This document shows, piece by piece, positions 34,155 through 44,134 of a stretch of DNA of 64,000 nucleotides (positions are counted from its first letter, which is position 1; every line of letters begins with the position of its first letter). Made by a program: the position numbers and the translations under genes. The notes under the pieces were generated by a model. The model was not told the DNA's origin. It saw only the letters and a program-made list of their open reading frames with translations, and made no database searches. Origin of the DNA: Limnochorda sp. L945t (GTDB lineage Bacteria > Bacillota > Limnochordia > Limnochordales > Geochordaceae); assembly GCF_035593305.1 (NCBI RefSeq), contig NZ_CP141615.1, forward strand, positions 2,821,722 through 2,885,721. Direction: 5' to 3'.

Positions 34155-35384
34155 CTAGCGGCCCGCCAGCGCGCGTTGCAGGAAAGCCGTCACCTGGGGC
34201 CGGGCGAATTCGGCCGGCACCGGCTCCCCGGCCCGCAGCCGCCGCCGTAGCTCGGTCCCGCTCAACACGACCCGGCCTGCGTGCCCGTGCGGGCAGGTGC
34301 GCTCGCTGGCCATACCTCCGCATGCCCGGCAGAAGAACGCTCCGCCGAACTTCAGGGGGACGATTCCGAGCACCCCCGGGTCGAACCGGTCGAAGAACGC
34401 CTGCGCCTCGTAAGGCCCGTAGAAGCCGTCGGCTCCGGCGTGGTCCCTACCGACCACGAAGTGGGTGCACCCGTAGTTGCGGCGCACGATCGCGTGGAAA
34501 ACCGCCTCCCGCGGCCCGGCGTAGCGCATCGGGGCCGGGAAGGCCGAAAGCACGGTCCGTTCCGGCGGATAATAGTGCCAGAGCAGGATCTCGTAGGCCC
34601 GCATCCGGACGCCCGAGGGGAGGTCGGCGTCCCGGGTCGGGCCTACGAGGGGATGGATCAGGAGCCCGTCGACCTGCTCCAGCGCGCACTTCTGGAGGTG
34701 TTCGTGAGCCCGGTGGGCGGGGTTGCGCGTCTGGAAGGCCGCCACGCTCCTCCACCCCGCCGCTAGGAAGAGCTGGCGCGTCCTCGCAGGTCTCATCGTC
34801 AACGAGGCCGGCAGCCCCCTGGGGCGCCACCACTCCAGGACCTCCACCGGGCCTCCCGCGCACCACTCCGGTGCCCGGAACAGGCGGGCCACTCCCGGGT
34901 GCGAGGGGTCCTCCGTGCCGTAGACTCGCCGCGCCTCTTCCCGCAGGTCGACCTTCCAGACGTCGGTGACGGTGAGCCCGCCGGCCAGCACACCCGGCTG
35001 CCGGGCCGGCCCCGCCGCGGCGCCCTCCGGTGAATCGCCCTCCACGAGGGCCAGCGCGTCTCCCGGGCGCAGCCGCGCGGCCAGCGTTCCGTCGATGCGC
35101 AATACGATCGGGATCGTCCACGGCAACCCGCCGGGCAGGGTCATGCGGCAGACCACCTGTTCGTAGGCCTGCCGGTCCATGAAGCCTTCGAGCGGGCTGT
35201 ACGCCCCGTCGGCGACGAGCAGGAGGTCACTGGCCTGTTCCTCGGAAAGCCTCCAGACGGCGTCGAAGCTCCGGGTGCGGAGCTCGGCGGCTCGCCGCCC
35301 ACGCACCCGGGCGTTGACCAGTCGCCCGCCGTAAGGGGCGATGGGGCCGGCGTCCCGGCAACCGGGCCCGCTGTGGTCGCTCAC
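34155..35384 (-). CDS. sat: Sulfate adenylyltransferase (ATP sulfurylase)
   Basis: Sat makes APS from sulfate and ATP, the first step of sulfate assimilation. The 409-aa protein has the N-terminal PUA-like domain (GAYSPLEGFMDRQAYEQVV) and the catalytic QTRNPAHRAHEHLQ with the HxxH-type motif. It also has LIHPLVGPTRDADL, the GRDHAGADGFYG loop and a C-terminal zinc-binding-like CRACGG ... CPHG. GTG 35384 overlaps the cysH stop (GTGA) and follows GAGGAGGG. Confidence 0.95.
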   Translation of the reverse strand: MSDHSGPGCRDAGPIAPYGGRLVNARVRGRRAAELRTRSFDAVWRLSEEQASDLLLVADGAYSPLEGFMDRQAYEQVVCRMTLPGGLPWTIPIVLRIDGTLAARLRPGDALALVEGDSPEGAAAGPARQPGVLAGGLTVTDVWKVDLREEARRVYGTEDPSHPGVARLFRAPEWCAGGPVEVLEWWRPRGLPASLTMRPARTRQLFLAAGWRSVAAFQTRNPAHRAHEHLQKCALEQVDGLLIHPLVGPTRDADLPSGVRMRAYEILLWHYYPPERTVLSAFPAPMRYAGPREAVFHAIVRRNYGCTHFVVGRDHAGADGFYGPYEAQAFFDRFDPGVLGIVPLKFGGAFFCRACGGMASERTCPHGHAGRVVLSGTELRRRLRAGEPVPAEFARPQVTAFLQRALAGR

Positions 35385-36154
35385 GACGCAGGGCCCTCCT
35401 CTCGCGCTCCCGTCCAGACCGGAAGCGCCCGGCCGTCTTCCGGGAGCTGGGTGGCGTGGAGGCCGCACTCGGTCTTGGCTCGCCCTCTCCACCTTCCGGC
35501 CCGCTCCTCCTCCCCGTCGGCCACGGGCGAAGTGCAGGGCCGGCATCCGATGCTGGGGTAGCCCCGGTCGTGCAACGGGTTGTACGGCACCCCGAAGGAA
35601 CGGATGAACCTCCACACGTCCTCGCGGCTCCACGTGCACAGCGGGTTGACCTTGACGAGGCCCCATCTGCCGTCCCACTCCACGACCCGGGCGTTGCGCC
35701 GGGTGGGCGCCTGCTGGCGGCGGATGCCCGTCACCCAGGCCGAGTAGCCGCGCAAGAAGGCCTGGAGCGGCTCGAGCTTCCGCAACTGGCAGCAGCGGTC
35801 CGGATCGCGCTCCCACAGGGCCTCGCCGTAGCGCCTCGCCTGCTGGTGGAGAGGGAGGGACGGCTCGACCCGGATGAGATGGACGGGATAGAGCGTCCTT
35901 ACCTCCTCGATGAGCCGGTACGTCTCTTCGAACAGCAACCCCGTGTCGAGGTAGAAGACGTCGACGCCCGGCCGGATGGACGCCGCGAGGTGCAGGATGA
36001 CCATGTCCTCGGCCCCGAAACTGCACGCCAAGCAGATGCGCGAGCCAAAGGTACCCAGGGCCCACTCCAGGATCTCCCGGGCAGAGCGCGTCTCGAGCCG
36101 GGCCGCCTCGACCGCCATCGCCTCCGGCGACTCCTGCGGATCGGACACGGACAT
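35381..36154 (-). CDS. cysH: Phosphoadenylyl/adenylyl-sulfate reductase, iron-sulfur type
   Basis: CysH reduces activated sulfate to sulfite with thioredoxin. The 257-aa protein begins the core with ICLACSFGAEDMVILHLAA, has VFYLDTGLLFEETYRL, and carries the cysteine pairs CC (RDPDRCCQLRK) and CRPC that bind a [4Fe-4S] cluster, then ECGLH with the catalytic Cys. The cluster marks the APS-using type, so no APS kinase is needed; none is present. The ATG at 36154 follows GGAGGAGGG. The sulfite reductase is not in the window. Confidence 0.94.
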   Translation of the reverse strand: MSVSDPQESPEAMAVEAARLETRSAREILEWALGTFGSRICLACSFGAEDMVILHLAASIRPGVDVFYLDTGLLFEETYRLIEEVRTLYPVHLIRVEPSLPLHQQARRYGEALWERDPDRCCQLRKLEPLQAFLRGYSAWVTGIRRQQAPTRRNARVVEWDGRWGLVKVNPLCTWSREDVWRFIRSFGVPYNPLHDRGYPSIGCRPCTSPVADGEEERAGRWRGRAKTECGLHATQLPEDGRALPVWTGAREEGPAS

Positions 36155-36338
36155 GCGAGTAGCCCTCCTCCATGGCCAACGGGCCGGAGCTTCCCGAAGC
36201 CGGTAGTGCGGGTGCACCATCCATTGCTATGGCGCGGACCCGGGTCCTGCCACCGGATTCCGGGGCCGGATCCCGGGGCCGGATACGGTGGCGGCGAACG
36301 CGCGGTGCGCCGCCGGGGAGGAGATGGTCCTTTCTGTT

Positions 36339-36357
36339 GCGAATACGACGTATTAGC
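36339..36357. promoter_or_regulatory. 19-bp near-perfect palindrome, likely operator of the copper module
   Basis: GCGAATACGACGTATTAGC is symmetric around a single central A (8 of 9 arm pairs match, with AATACG/CGTATT perfect). It sits 30 bases before the regulator start, between it and the divergent cysH. It was not seen elsewhere by eye. Confidence 0.6.
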
Positions 36358-36386
36358 ACATCACCGCACGGACCCGGGGAGAAGGC

Positions 36387-36956
36387 ATGCTGGGGCCCGA
36401 ACGACATCGGCGCATCCTCGAGCACCTACGCCAGCACGGCTCCGCCACAGTACAGGCGCTGTGCCGGATGCTGGGCGTCTCGCGCATGACGGTCCAGCGG
36501 GATCTGGCCGCCCTCGCCCGGCGCGGCGTGCTGGTCCGCGTGCGGGGTGGGGCCGTCCGGGCAGACGTCCCACCCGCGGGCGCACCCGATCGCTGTGAGA
36601 TCTGCGGGGTGCCCGTTCGCGTACGGGATGCGTTCGTCGTCGTCGACGATAGCGGCAGGCGCCATATGGCATGTTGCCCCCATTGCGGAGTGCTGCTGGC
36701 CCGGATGGTGGCCCCTGCCACCGCCCTGGCGGCCGATTTCCTGACCGGTCGCGTCCTGGAGGCCAGGAGTGCCACGTACGTGGTGGACTCCGAGGTCCAT
36801 ACCTGCTGCTCTCCGTCCGTACTGGCCTTCGCCGGGGCCGACGAGGCCTCCCGGTTTCAGGGCGCGTTCGGCGGGAAGCTGGTCCGGTGGGCCGGCCTCT
36901 CGCGCGAGCTCACCCACCCTCGTGCGTTGCCCGGCCCGTCCCGTAACGTCTCGTAA
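36387..36956 (+). CDS. DeoR-type HTH fused to a cysteine-rich NosL-like domain, putative copper regulator
   Basis: The N-terminus (about 5-57) is a DeoR winged helix (RHRRILEHLRQHGSATVQAL, CRMLGVSRMTVQRDLAALA). It is followed not by a sugar-phosphate sensor but by a NosL-like domain (about 68-170): CEIC at C70/C73, a HMACCPHC cluster at H93-C100, and SATYVVDSEVHTCC at C140/C141. FAGADEASRFQGAFGGKLVRW then matches the NosL C-terminal strand and helix. NosL binds Cu(I). The two genes directly downstream encode copper chaperones, so it probably senses copper and acts on the palindrome at 36339-36357 (inference). GGAGAAGG precedes the ATG. The protein is 189 aa. Confidence 0.75.
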   Translation: MLGPERHRRILEHLRQHGSATVQALCRMLGVSRMTVQRDLAALARRGVLVRVRGGAVRADVPPAGAPDRCEICGVPVRVRDAFVVVDDSGRRHMACCPHCGVLLARMVAPATALAADFLTGRVLEARSATYVVDSEVHTCCSPSVLAFAGADEASRFQGAFGGKLVRWAGLSRELTHPRALPGPSRNVS

Positions 36957-36985
36957 GAGGCACAAGGAAGGGGGGCAAACTCACC

Positions 36986-37603
36986 ATGCAAAGGCTCCGC
37001 ACGTCCCGGCGGATCTGGATCCTGGTAGCCCTCGTCGTGATCGCGGGCGCCGCGTCGGCCGTCGGATGGTCCCTGACCCGCCCGAGGGCGCCGGGTTTCC
37101 GGGGGGCCGCGGTCAATCCCCCGTACCCCGCCCCCGACTTCACCCTGGTCGACCAGAGGGGGGAGCCTTTTCGGTTCTCGTCCTTGCGCGGCAAAGTGGT
37201 CGCCCTGTACTTCGGGTACACCTTCTGCCCGGACGCCTGCCCCGGCACGCTCCTCAACTTCCGCCAGGCTCGCCAGCTGCTGGGCAACCAGGCCGACCGG
37301 GTGCAGTTCGTCTTCGTGAGCGTCGATCCGGATCGGGACTCGCCCGAGAGGATCCGGGAGTACCTGTCCAACTTCGACCCGAGCTTCCTGGGGCTCACCG
37401 GTAAGCCGGCCCAGGTGACGGCCGTGCTCAGGCAGTACGGGGTGGTGGCGGAGAAAGTCTACGTCGAGGGCTCCAGCGCCGGGTATCTCATGAATCACAC
37501 CGCCTCGGTCTATCTCATCGACCCCAACGGGATGATGCGGGTCATGGTCTTCTACGGGCAGAGAGCGGAAGACCTGGCCCACGACATCCGGCAACTCCTG
37601 TAA
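36986..37603 (+). CDS. Sco1/SenC-family copper chaperone
   Basis: Sco proteins deliver copper to the CuA site of cytochrome oxidase or act as thiol reductases. The 205-aa protein has one N-terminal membrane anchor (about 10-29) and a thioredoxin-like domain facing outside. It carries the metal motif CPDACP (C81 and C85) and the distant H171 in NHTASVYLID, the complete Cu ligand set. It is 29 bases after the regulator and 21 bases before the PCuAC gene. No oxidase genes are in the window. Confidence 0.93.
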   Translation: MQRLRTSRRIWILVALVVIAGAASAVGWSLTRPRAPGFRGAAVNPPYPAPDFTLVDQRGEPFRFSSLRGKVVALYFGYTFCPDACPGTLLNFRQARQLLGNQADRVQFVFVSVDPDRDSPERIREYLSNFDPSFLGLTGKPAQVTAVLRQYGVVAEKVYVEGSSAGYLMNHTASVYLIDPNGMMRVMVFYGQRAEDLAHDIRQLL

Positions 37604-37624
37604 AGGGAAGGGACGGGGTACGGT

Positions 37625-38191
37625 ATGGCAGAGCGGTTGCAGAGCCGGTTGTTGGGGAGGCGGGGCGAGCTGCGGCGCCCGGCCGGCGCGCCACTCGTGG
37701 CCGGCGCCGCGCTGGTGGCCGCCGCATTCGTGTGGGCGTTTTCGACGGGCCTCGCCGGGGCCGCGGCTCCGGCAAAGGCGGCCGGCGCGGCCCAAGCGCC
37801 ACCCCAGGGCATCCGGGTGGAGGACGTCTGGGCCAGGCCGGCAAAGGCCATGGGAGGCCATGGAGATGCCTCCATGGGGATGACCGGCGCCATTTTCCTC
37901 ACGTTGGTCAACGACAGCGCGTCCACGCGCTACCTGGTGGCGGTGAAGTCCGACGTGGCCGGCGCGGTGGAGCTCCATGAGACCCGGATCGTCGACAACG
38001 TCATGAAGATGCAGCCGGTGGCCCGCATCGAGGTACCGGCCAAGGGGCGGGCCCAGCTCAAGCCTGGCGGGTACCACATCATGCTGCTCGGGCTGCGCCG
38101 CACCCTGGCAGAGGGCGACCGCTTCCGGGCCACCCTGGTCTTCGACGACGGCTCCGAGCTGGCGGTCGACGTACCGGTCGAGATGCGCTGA
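37625..38191 (+). CDS. PCu(A)C-type periplasmic copper chaperone
   Basis: PCuAC proteins hold Cu(I) outside the membrane and pass it to Sco or CuA. The 188-aa protein has a membrane anchor or signal segment (about 22-46) and the exact family motif HX10MX21HXM at H118, M129, H151 and M153. An insertion before the core (AMGGHGDASMGM, about 75-86) adds His and Met residues that may bind a second metal. It ends the three-gene copper operon, before a strong hairpin. Confidence 0.93.
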   Translation: MAERLQSRLLGRRGELRRPAGAPLVAGAALVAAAFVWAFSTGLAGAAAPAKAAGAAQAPPQGIRVEDVWARPAKAMGGHGDASMGMTGAIFLTLVNDSASTRYLVAVKSDVAGAVELHETRIVDNVMKMQPVARIEVPAKGRAQLKPGGYHIMLLGLRRTLAEGDRFRATLVFDDGSELAVDVPVEMR

Positions 38192-38255
38192 AGCGGCCGC
38201 ACGCCCCCCCCTCACCCGGGCACGGGTCGCGGGGCGGCCGGTGGCCGAGAACGTC

Positions 38256-38286
38256 CCCTGAGCGGCCACGCAGCGGCCGCTCAGGG
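38256..38286. terminator. Bidirectional terminator hairpin between the copper operon and sodC
   Basis: A perfect 12-bp stem, CCCTGAGCGGCC (38256-38267) with GGCCGCTCAGGG (38275-38286), and a 7-base loop. It contains the sodC stop codon and separates convergent genes. Confidence 0.65.
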
Positions 38287-38874
38287 CCTCTGGATGACGC
38301 CACAAGCGAGGCGCTTGCCGGAGGCTCCTGCCGGCTGGGTACGGTAGTCGTCCGGGTTTTCGTGGATGATGACCGCGCGCCCGAGGATGGCCGCGACACG
38401 AAGGCGTGACGTGAAGAAAGTCATGGACGCCCGGCCGGCGTTGGAGAAGAGCACCGGGAAGTCACCGGCATGGTTGCCGTGGGGCTGGCCGCTGTCGTCG
38501 AAATGCCCCCCTGCGGCCAGGAACGGATCGGTCGCGTCGCCCACCGTGCAGTCACCCTTCTCGTGGATGTGGAACCCGTGGGGCCCGATGGGCGCCCTCC
38601 CCGGCGTCGCCGGGGCGTAGGGCGGCAACCCCTCGACCTCCACGGTCACCCGAACGCCCCCTTGGGTCTCCTGGAAACGGATCGTTCCGGAGATCTCAGG
38701 CGCCAGCGGGCCCCCGCGCACGTACGCCACGGCCTCCGGCGGTTTGCCGATGTTGCGCAGCACCCTCGCCGCGGCCAGGAGGGCCACGAGCGCCAGGACC
38801 AGCGCCGCCACCACGATCCGGTCTCGCCGGCCGGATGGGTCGCTCGCCCGCCTGCTGCCCACCAGGGGCACCAC
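38281..38874 (-). CDS. sodC: Copper/zinc superoxide dismutase
   Basis: SodC detoxifies superoxide outside the cytoplasm. The 197-aa protein has an N-terminal membrane anchor (about 19-37) and a complete Cu/Zn site: H102 and H104 (GFHIHEKGDC), H124 (GGHF), H132, H135 and D138 (zinc loop) and H171 (VIIHENPDDY). The disulfide pair is C109/C191 and the guiding Arg is in GKRLAC. It converges with the copper chaperone operon, which may load it. Cu/Zn SOD is uncommon in spore-formers, though Bacillus YojM is a relative. Confidence 0.95.
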   Translation of the reverse strand: MVPLVGSRRASDPSGRRDRIVVAALVLALVALLAAARVLRNIGKPPEAVAYVRGGPLAPEISGTIRFQETQGGVRVTVEVEGLPPYAPATPGRAPIGPHGFHIHEKGDCTVGDATDPFLAAGGHFDDSGQPHGNHAGDFPVLFSNAGRASMTFFTSRLRVAAILGRAVIIHENPDDYRTQPAGASGKRLACGVIQRP

Positions 38875-38986
38875 CCCCGGGGAAACGATATGGGGGCAAT
38901 GGCGGCGCCATCACCGACTACGGACGATTACGGCGCGTCCACCGCGCTCTGTCCCGTTGGTAGGCAGATCGCTTCGTAGGACGAGG

Positions 38987-41248
38987 CTATCCTTGCTCGT
39001 CCTCGGCCTTCCCCAGGTAGCGATCGAACCAGTCGACGATCCGGTCTAGGCGAAAGACCCGGTGCCACGGCTTACCGCCGCGGCTCAGGCCGTGGCTTTC
39101 CCCGGCGAAGCGCACGAACTCCACCGGAACCTTGCGCCACTTGAGCGCCGTGTAGAGCTGCTCCGCCTGTTCGATGGGACAGCGCAGGTCCATCTCTGAG
39201 TGGAGAATCAGGGTCGGCGTGTGGATCTGGCCGGCGTAGTGGATGGGCGACATCGACAGGTAGCGGGGAGCGTCGGCCCACGGGGGCTGGCGCAGGTCGT
39301 AAAGGTCGAAGACGCCGATATCGCTCGTGCCGAAGAAACTGTGCTCGTTGGTCACACTGCGCATGGTCACGGCCGCCTTGAAGCGGTCGGTGTGGCCGAT
39401 GATCCAGTTGGTCATGTAGCCTCCGTAGCTGCCGCCCGCCACGCCCAACCGCTCGGGGTCGATGAAGTCGAACCGCTCCAGCGCGGCGTCGACCAGGGCC
39501 ATGACGTCGCGGTAATCGAGATGGCCCCAGTCCCCCCGGATGGCCGCGCAGAACGCCTGCCCGTATCCCTGGCTGCCCCGCGGGTTGGTGTAGATGACGC
39601 CGTACCCCCGGGCGGCGAGCAACTGGAACTCGAAGAAGAAGGCGTGGGCGTACATGGCCATGGGCCCGCCGTGAATCTCGAGGACGACCGGGTAGCGCCG
39701 CCCCGGCCGGGCCCCTACGGGCCGGATGGCCCACCCGTCGAGGCGCAGCCCGCCGGACTCGAACGCGAAGGGCTCCGGCTCCGACAGCTCCACCTCCCCG
39801 AGGAGCGCCCCGTTGGCGTGGGAAAGCTGGCGCAAGCCCGCGAGGCTCCTGTACGGAGGCCCGTCCAGGCGACCGGCCCATACCTCTCCCGGTCGCAGCG
39901 GGTCGGTCATGACCACGGCCACCTGCCCCGAGCGGGAGCGAACGCTCACTGCCTGGATGACCTGGCGCCCCTCGAGCAGGGGTGTGATGGGCGCGGCCGG
40001 CGCAGGCCCGGCCGTCGTTTCGCCGGGCAGCCCGAACCAGAGCAGGTCCACCGAGCCCCTGCGGCTCACCTGGGCGAACAGCCCCGACCCGTCGGCAGCC
40101 CACACCACGCCGTCGCCGCCGTCCCCGGCCACGTCGGTCAGGGCCTGGTTGCCGAGACAAAGGTCGGCCGCGGCGGTGAGGGAGATCGGAGGGCGCTCGT
40201 CGCGGGCCAGGTCGAGCAGGTAGAGGTGATGGTTGCTGTACTGGTCGTACTCCAGGTCGAAGGCCGTGAAGGCGAGATGCCTGCCGTCGGGCGAGGCCAT
40301 GACGTCCGTCACCCGGAGCTCGGACCGGGTCAGCTTCTCCAGGCCCGGGCCGGTTTCAGGTGGCGCGCCTCGCGCCGGCTCTTGGGGGGCAGGGAGGAGG
40401 TAGACGTCGCTCCAACGCTGGTAGTCTGCATCGGGGTCGGGATTGGCGACGATGGCAAGGCGCGATCCGTCGGCCAGCCAGTCGCATGCCCGGACGTCCC
40501 ACTCTCCTGCCGTGAGCTGCACCGGGTCCGGGATGGAGGCCGGGCCTGCGGGCACGCTCGCACCGTCAGCCTGCGCGGACCGGCCGCCCACCTCCTCCCC
40601 TGCCACTTCGTCCAGGAAGACGAGGAATAGGTGGCGCCGCTTGCGGCCGAAGAAGCCCACCCCGTCTTCCTTGTACAGCAGCCGGGTGATGACCTGCACG
40701 TCCCGGTTAAACCGGCGGTACGGCTCCTTCTCGTCGGGGTCCTCGTCTCCCAGCCGCTCGAGCCCCTTTTCGGTGTCGAGCACGGCCACGAACGCGATGC
40801 GCCGGCCGTCGGGCGCCCAGACGGGCACGCCCGCCCCGTGCTTGAGCCGGGTCAGGGGACGGGCCTCGCCCCCATCGGCCGGCATCACGAAGAGTTGGAA
40901 GGGCGCCGTCTCCTGCCCCCGAGACGCTGCGCTGCCTCCGGCCCTGCTCGCCTCGGGCGGCACCAGGGGCCTGTCCGACAAGAAGGCCAGCCACCGGCCG
41001 TCCGGCGACCAGCGAGGCGCCTTGTCCTGGCCCGGCCCCGCGGTGAAGGCCCGTGCCGGCCCGGAGCCATCGGACGGGGCCACCATGATCCGGGAGCGAT
41101 ACTGGTCGGCCTCCGGGTCGATCCAGCGCTCGACCCATGCGACGTTGCGCCCGTCTGGCGACAGCTGCACGTCGCCCACGAAGCGCATCCGCAGCAGATC
41201 CCGCGACTCGAGGCGCCGCTTGCGCGGCGCAGGGCCCGATGTCTCCAT
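38987..41248 (-). CDS. S9-family prolyl oligopeptidase / acylaminoacyl-peptidase
   Basis: The 753-aa enzyme has a seven-bladed beta-propeller (about 25-480, with repeated SPDGR motifs: LSPDGRNVAWV, WSPDGRWLAFLS, WAPDGRRIAFV, ASPDGRHLAFT) and a C-terminal alpha/beta hydrolase. The nucleophile Ser lies in GVAGGSYGGYMTNW, the Asp in SEMDLRCPIEQAEQ and the His in GESHGLSRGG. There is no signal peptide, so it degrades oligopeptides in the cytoplasm. The start could be ATG 41248 or GTG 41287. Confidence 0.93.
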   Translation of the reverse strand: METSGPAPRKRRLESRDLLRMRFVGDVQLSPDGRNVAWVERWIDPEADQYRSRIMVAPSDGSGPARAFTAGPGQDKAPRWSPDGRWLAFLSDRPLVPPEASRAGGSAASRGQETAPFQLFVMPADGGEARPLTRLKHGAGVPVWAPDGRRIAFVAVLDTEKGLERLGDEDPDEKEPYRRFNRDVQVITRLLYKEDGVGFFGRKRRHLFLVFLDEVAGEEVGGRSAQADGASVPAGPASIPDPVQLTAGEWDVRACDWLADGSRLAIVANPDPDADYQRWSDVYLLPAPQEPARGAPPETGPGLEKLTRSELRVTDVMASPDGRHLAFTAFDLEYDQYSNHHLYLLDLARDERPPISLTAAADLCLGNQALTDVAGDGGDGVVWAADGSGLFAQVSRRGSVDLLWFGLPGETTAGPAPAAPITPLLEGRQVIQAVSVRSRSGQVAVVMTDPLRPGEVWAGRLDGPPYRSLAGLRQLSHANGALLGEVELSEPEPFAFESGGLRLDGWAIRPVGARPGRRYPVVLEIHGGPMAMYAHAFFFEFQLLAARGYGVIYTNPRGSQGYGQAFCAAIRGDWGHLDYRDVMALVDAALERFDFIDPERLGVAGGSYGGYMTNWIIGHTDRFKAAVTMRSVTNEHSFFGTSDIGVFDLYDLRQPPWADAPRYLSMSPIHYAGQIHTPTLILHSEMDLRCPIEQAEQLYTALKWRKVPVEFVRFAGESHGLSRGGKPWHRVFRLDRIVDWFDRYLGKAEDEQG

Positions 41249-41308
41249 GACTACCGCCCACCGCCTCTCTTCGACTCGCTCGCTCACCGGGCCGGATGGT
41301 GCGTCGTC

Positions 41309-41659
41309 TCACGACCCCGCTCCGGCCTTGCGCTCTCCCGCCGCCGCCATCTCCACGAGCCCCAGGGCCAGGATGCCGAGCAGCATGTGCAAGAGGGTAA
41401 AGCCCCTCCCCTGTACGGACTGGGACAAGATGGCAGCTCCCGTCAGCAAGGGCAACAAGGGGGCAAAGCGCGCGGCCGCTCGCAGGCCCGGCACGGGTAC
41501 GTTCTCTCTCGGGCGAAAGCCTGCCAGCGCCAGGAGCGCGATCACCACCCCGAGCGTGACGTGCGTCTCCCACAGGAGCCCTGCCCGCAACAGCCCACCG
41601 AACCGGCTGAGGCCCATCAACGCCTGCACGTAGAACAGGATCCGCAACAGAAGGGTCAT
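41309..41659 (-). CDS. Small membrane protein of unknown function
   Basis: The 116-aa product has four hydrophobic segments (LLLRILFYVQALMGL, VTLGVVIALLALAGF, FAPLLPLLTGAAIL, LLHMLLGILALGLVEM). Three His residues lie near membrane ends. The spacing is like small cytochrome-b-type or DUF membrane subunits, but no family was recognised. ATG 41659 follows GGGGGG and precedes the first span. It lies 61 bases upstream of the peptidase gene on the same strand; a functional link is not evident. Confidence 0.6.
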   Translation of the reverse strand: MTLLLRILFYVQALMGLSRFGGLLRAGLLWETHVTLGVVIALLALAGFRPRENVPVPGLRAAARFAPLLPLLTGAAILSQSVQGRGFTLLHMLLGILALGLVEMAAAGERKAGAGS

Positions 41660-41731
41660 GCCATCCCCCCGCCCGCAGGACACGTGGTGCAACGCTACAG
41701 TATGCCACGCGGCGTGATACCCGGGGCATCC

Positions 41732-43396
<1,665 letters not shown>

Positions 43397-43521
43397 GGCT
43401 GCGTCGCCCCTCTCCCATCGCTGGATCAGAGCCGCGCGTGCATTACCCGCAAGGCGCGGCGCTTCCTCCAGGGACATTCGTCCCGTCCCCCCGTCCCCCA
43501 CTGGCCGGTGACATCCGTCCA

Positions 43522-43550
43522 TTGGCGGGACGGCCCGGCGCAGGTATGGT
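43522..43550 (+). promoter_or_regulatory. Sigma-A type promoter of the BlaI-like gene
   Basis: TTGGCG (43522-43527), a 17-base spacer and TATGGT (43545-43550). The palindrome at 43561-43579 would cover the transcription start, as expected for autorepression. Confidence 0.6.
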
Positions 43551-43560
43551 GAGCCATGAG

Positions 43561-43579
43561 CACTACAAGGCGTAGCGTC
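43561..43579. promoter_or_regulatory. BlaI-type operator, copy 1
   Basis: CACTACAAGGCGTAGCGTC lies just downstream of the blaI-like promoter. It matches the 19 bases at 45063-45081 in 17 positions. The symmetric CTAC ... GTAG core recalls BlaI/MecI operators. Confidence 0.65.
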
Positions 43580-43638
43580 CGCCGGTCGTACCCTTTCGCC
43601 GGCCGGGCGTGCGCTGGGGGCAACGGCGAGGAGAGCCC

Positions 43639-44124
43639 ATGACACCGCGTCGTGGATCACGGGACGACGGCCCCGGAGCGGCGGGCACCTCCGCAACGGG
43701 AGCGCCGGGCCTGGGCGAGCTCGAGGCTCAGGTGATGGAGGCGCTGTGGACGATGGGGGAGGCAAGCATCCGGGACGTGTGGGAGCGGCTGCGTCCGGGC
43801 CGGAAGCGGCCCCTCGCCTTCAACACGGTCATGACCGTGATGAACCGGCTCGTGGAAAAGGGGCTTCTCCGGCGCAGCGGTGCTCGCGGCCACTACCTCT
43901 TCCGGCCTGCTCTTTCTCGGGAAGCGTACGCCAGGGACCTGGCCCGCACCATCAACCGTCGTATCTTCGATGTCTTCCAGGACGCAGCCGTCGCCGGGTT
44001 CGTGGAGTCCATCCGGGAGCTCGACACGGAGTCCTTGCGGCAGCTCGAGGCATTCATCCACCGGGAGCGGGTGAGCAGGGGTGATGAGCCGTCTCCGCAG
44101 GCCGGCGAGCCGCCCGCCGGCTGA
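43639..44124 (+). CDS. BlaI/MecI/CopY-family transcriptional repressor
   Basis: The 161-aa protein has an acidic, Gly-rich N-terminal extension (1-25), then the BlaI winged helix ([27 protein letters not shown] ... [21 protein letters not shown]) and the C-terminal dimerisation helices ([20 protein letters not shown]). BlaI repressors are inactivated by cleavage triggered by an M56 membrane protease, and such a gene follows directly. The ATG at 43639 follows GCGAGGAG. No beta-lactamase or penicillin-binding protein gene is near; the probable target is the molybdoenzyme operon at 45110-50217. Confidence 0.92.
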   Translation: MTPRRGSRDDGPGAAGTSATGAPGLGELEAQVMEALWTMGEASIRDVWERLRPGRKRPLAFNTVMTVMNRLVEKGLLRRSGARGHYLFRPALSREAYARDLARTINRRIFDVFQDAAVAGFVESIRELDTESLRQLEAFIHRERVSRGDEPSPQAGEPPAG

Positions 44125-44134
44125 GGAGGGCAGC

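Noticed and set aside
36236-36247. Perfect 12-bp palindrome GGACCCGGGTCC before cysH
   Set aside because: Pure G/C palindromes of this size are expected by chance in such DNA; two GGGGCCGGAT repeats next to it are also simple-composition effects.
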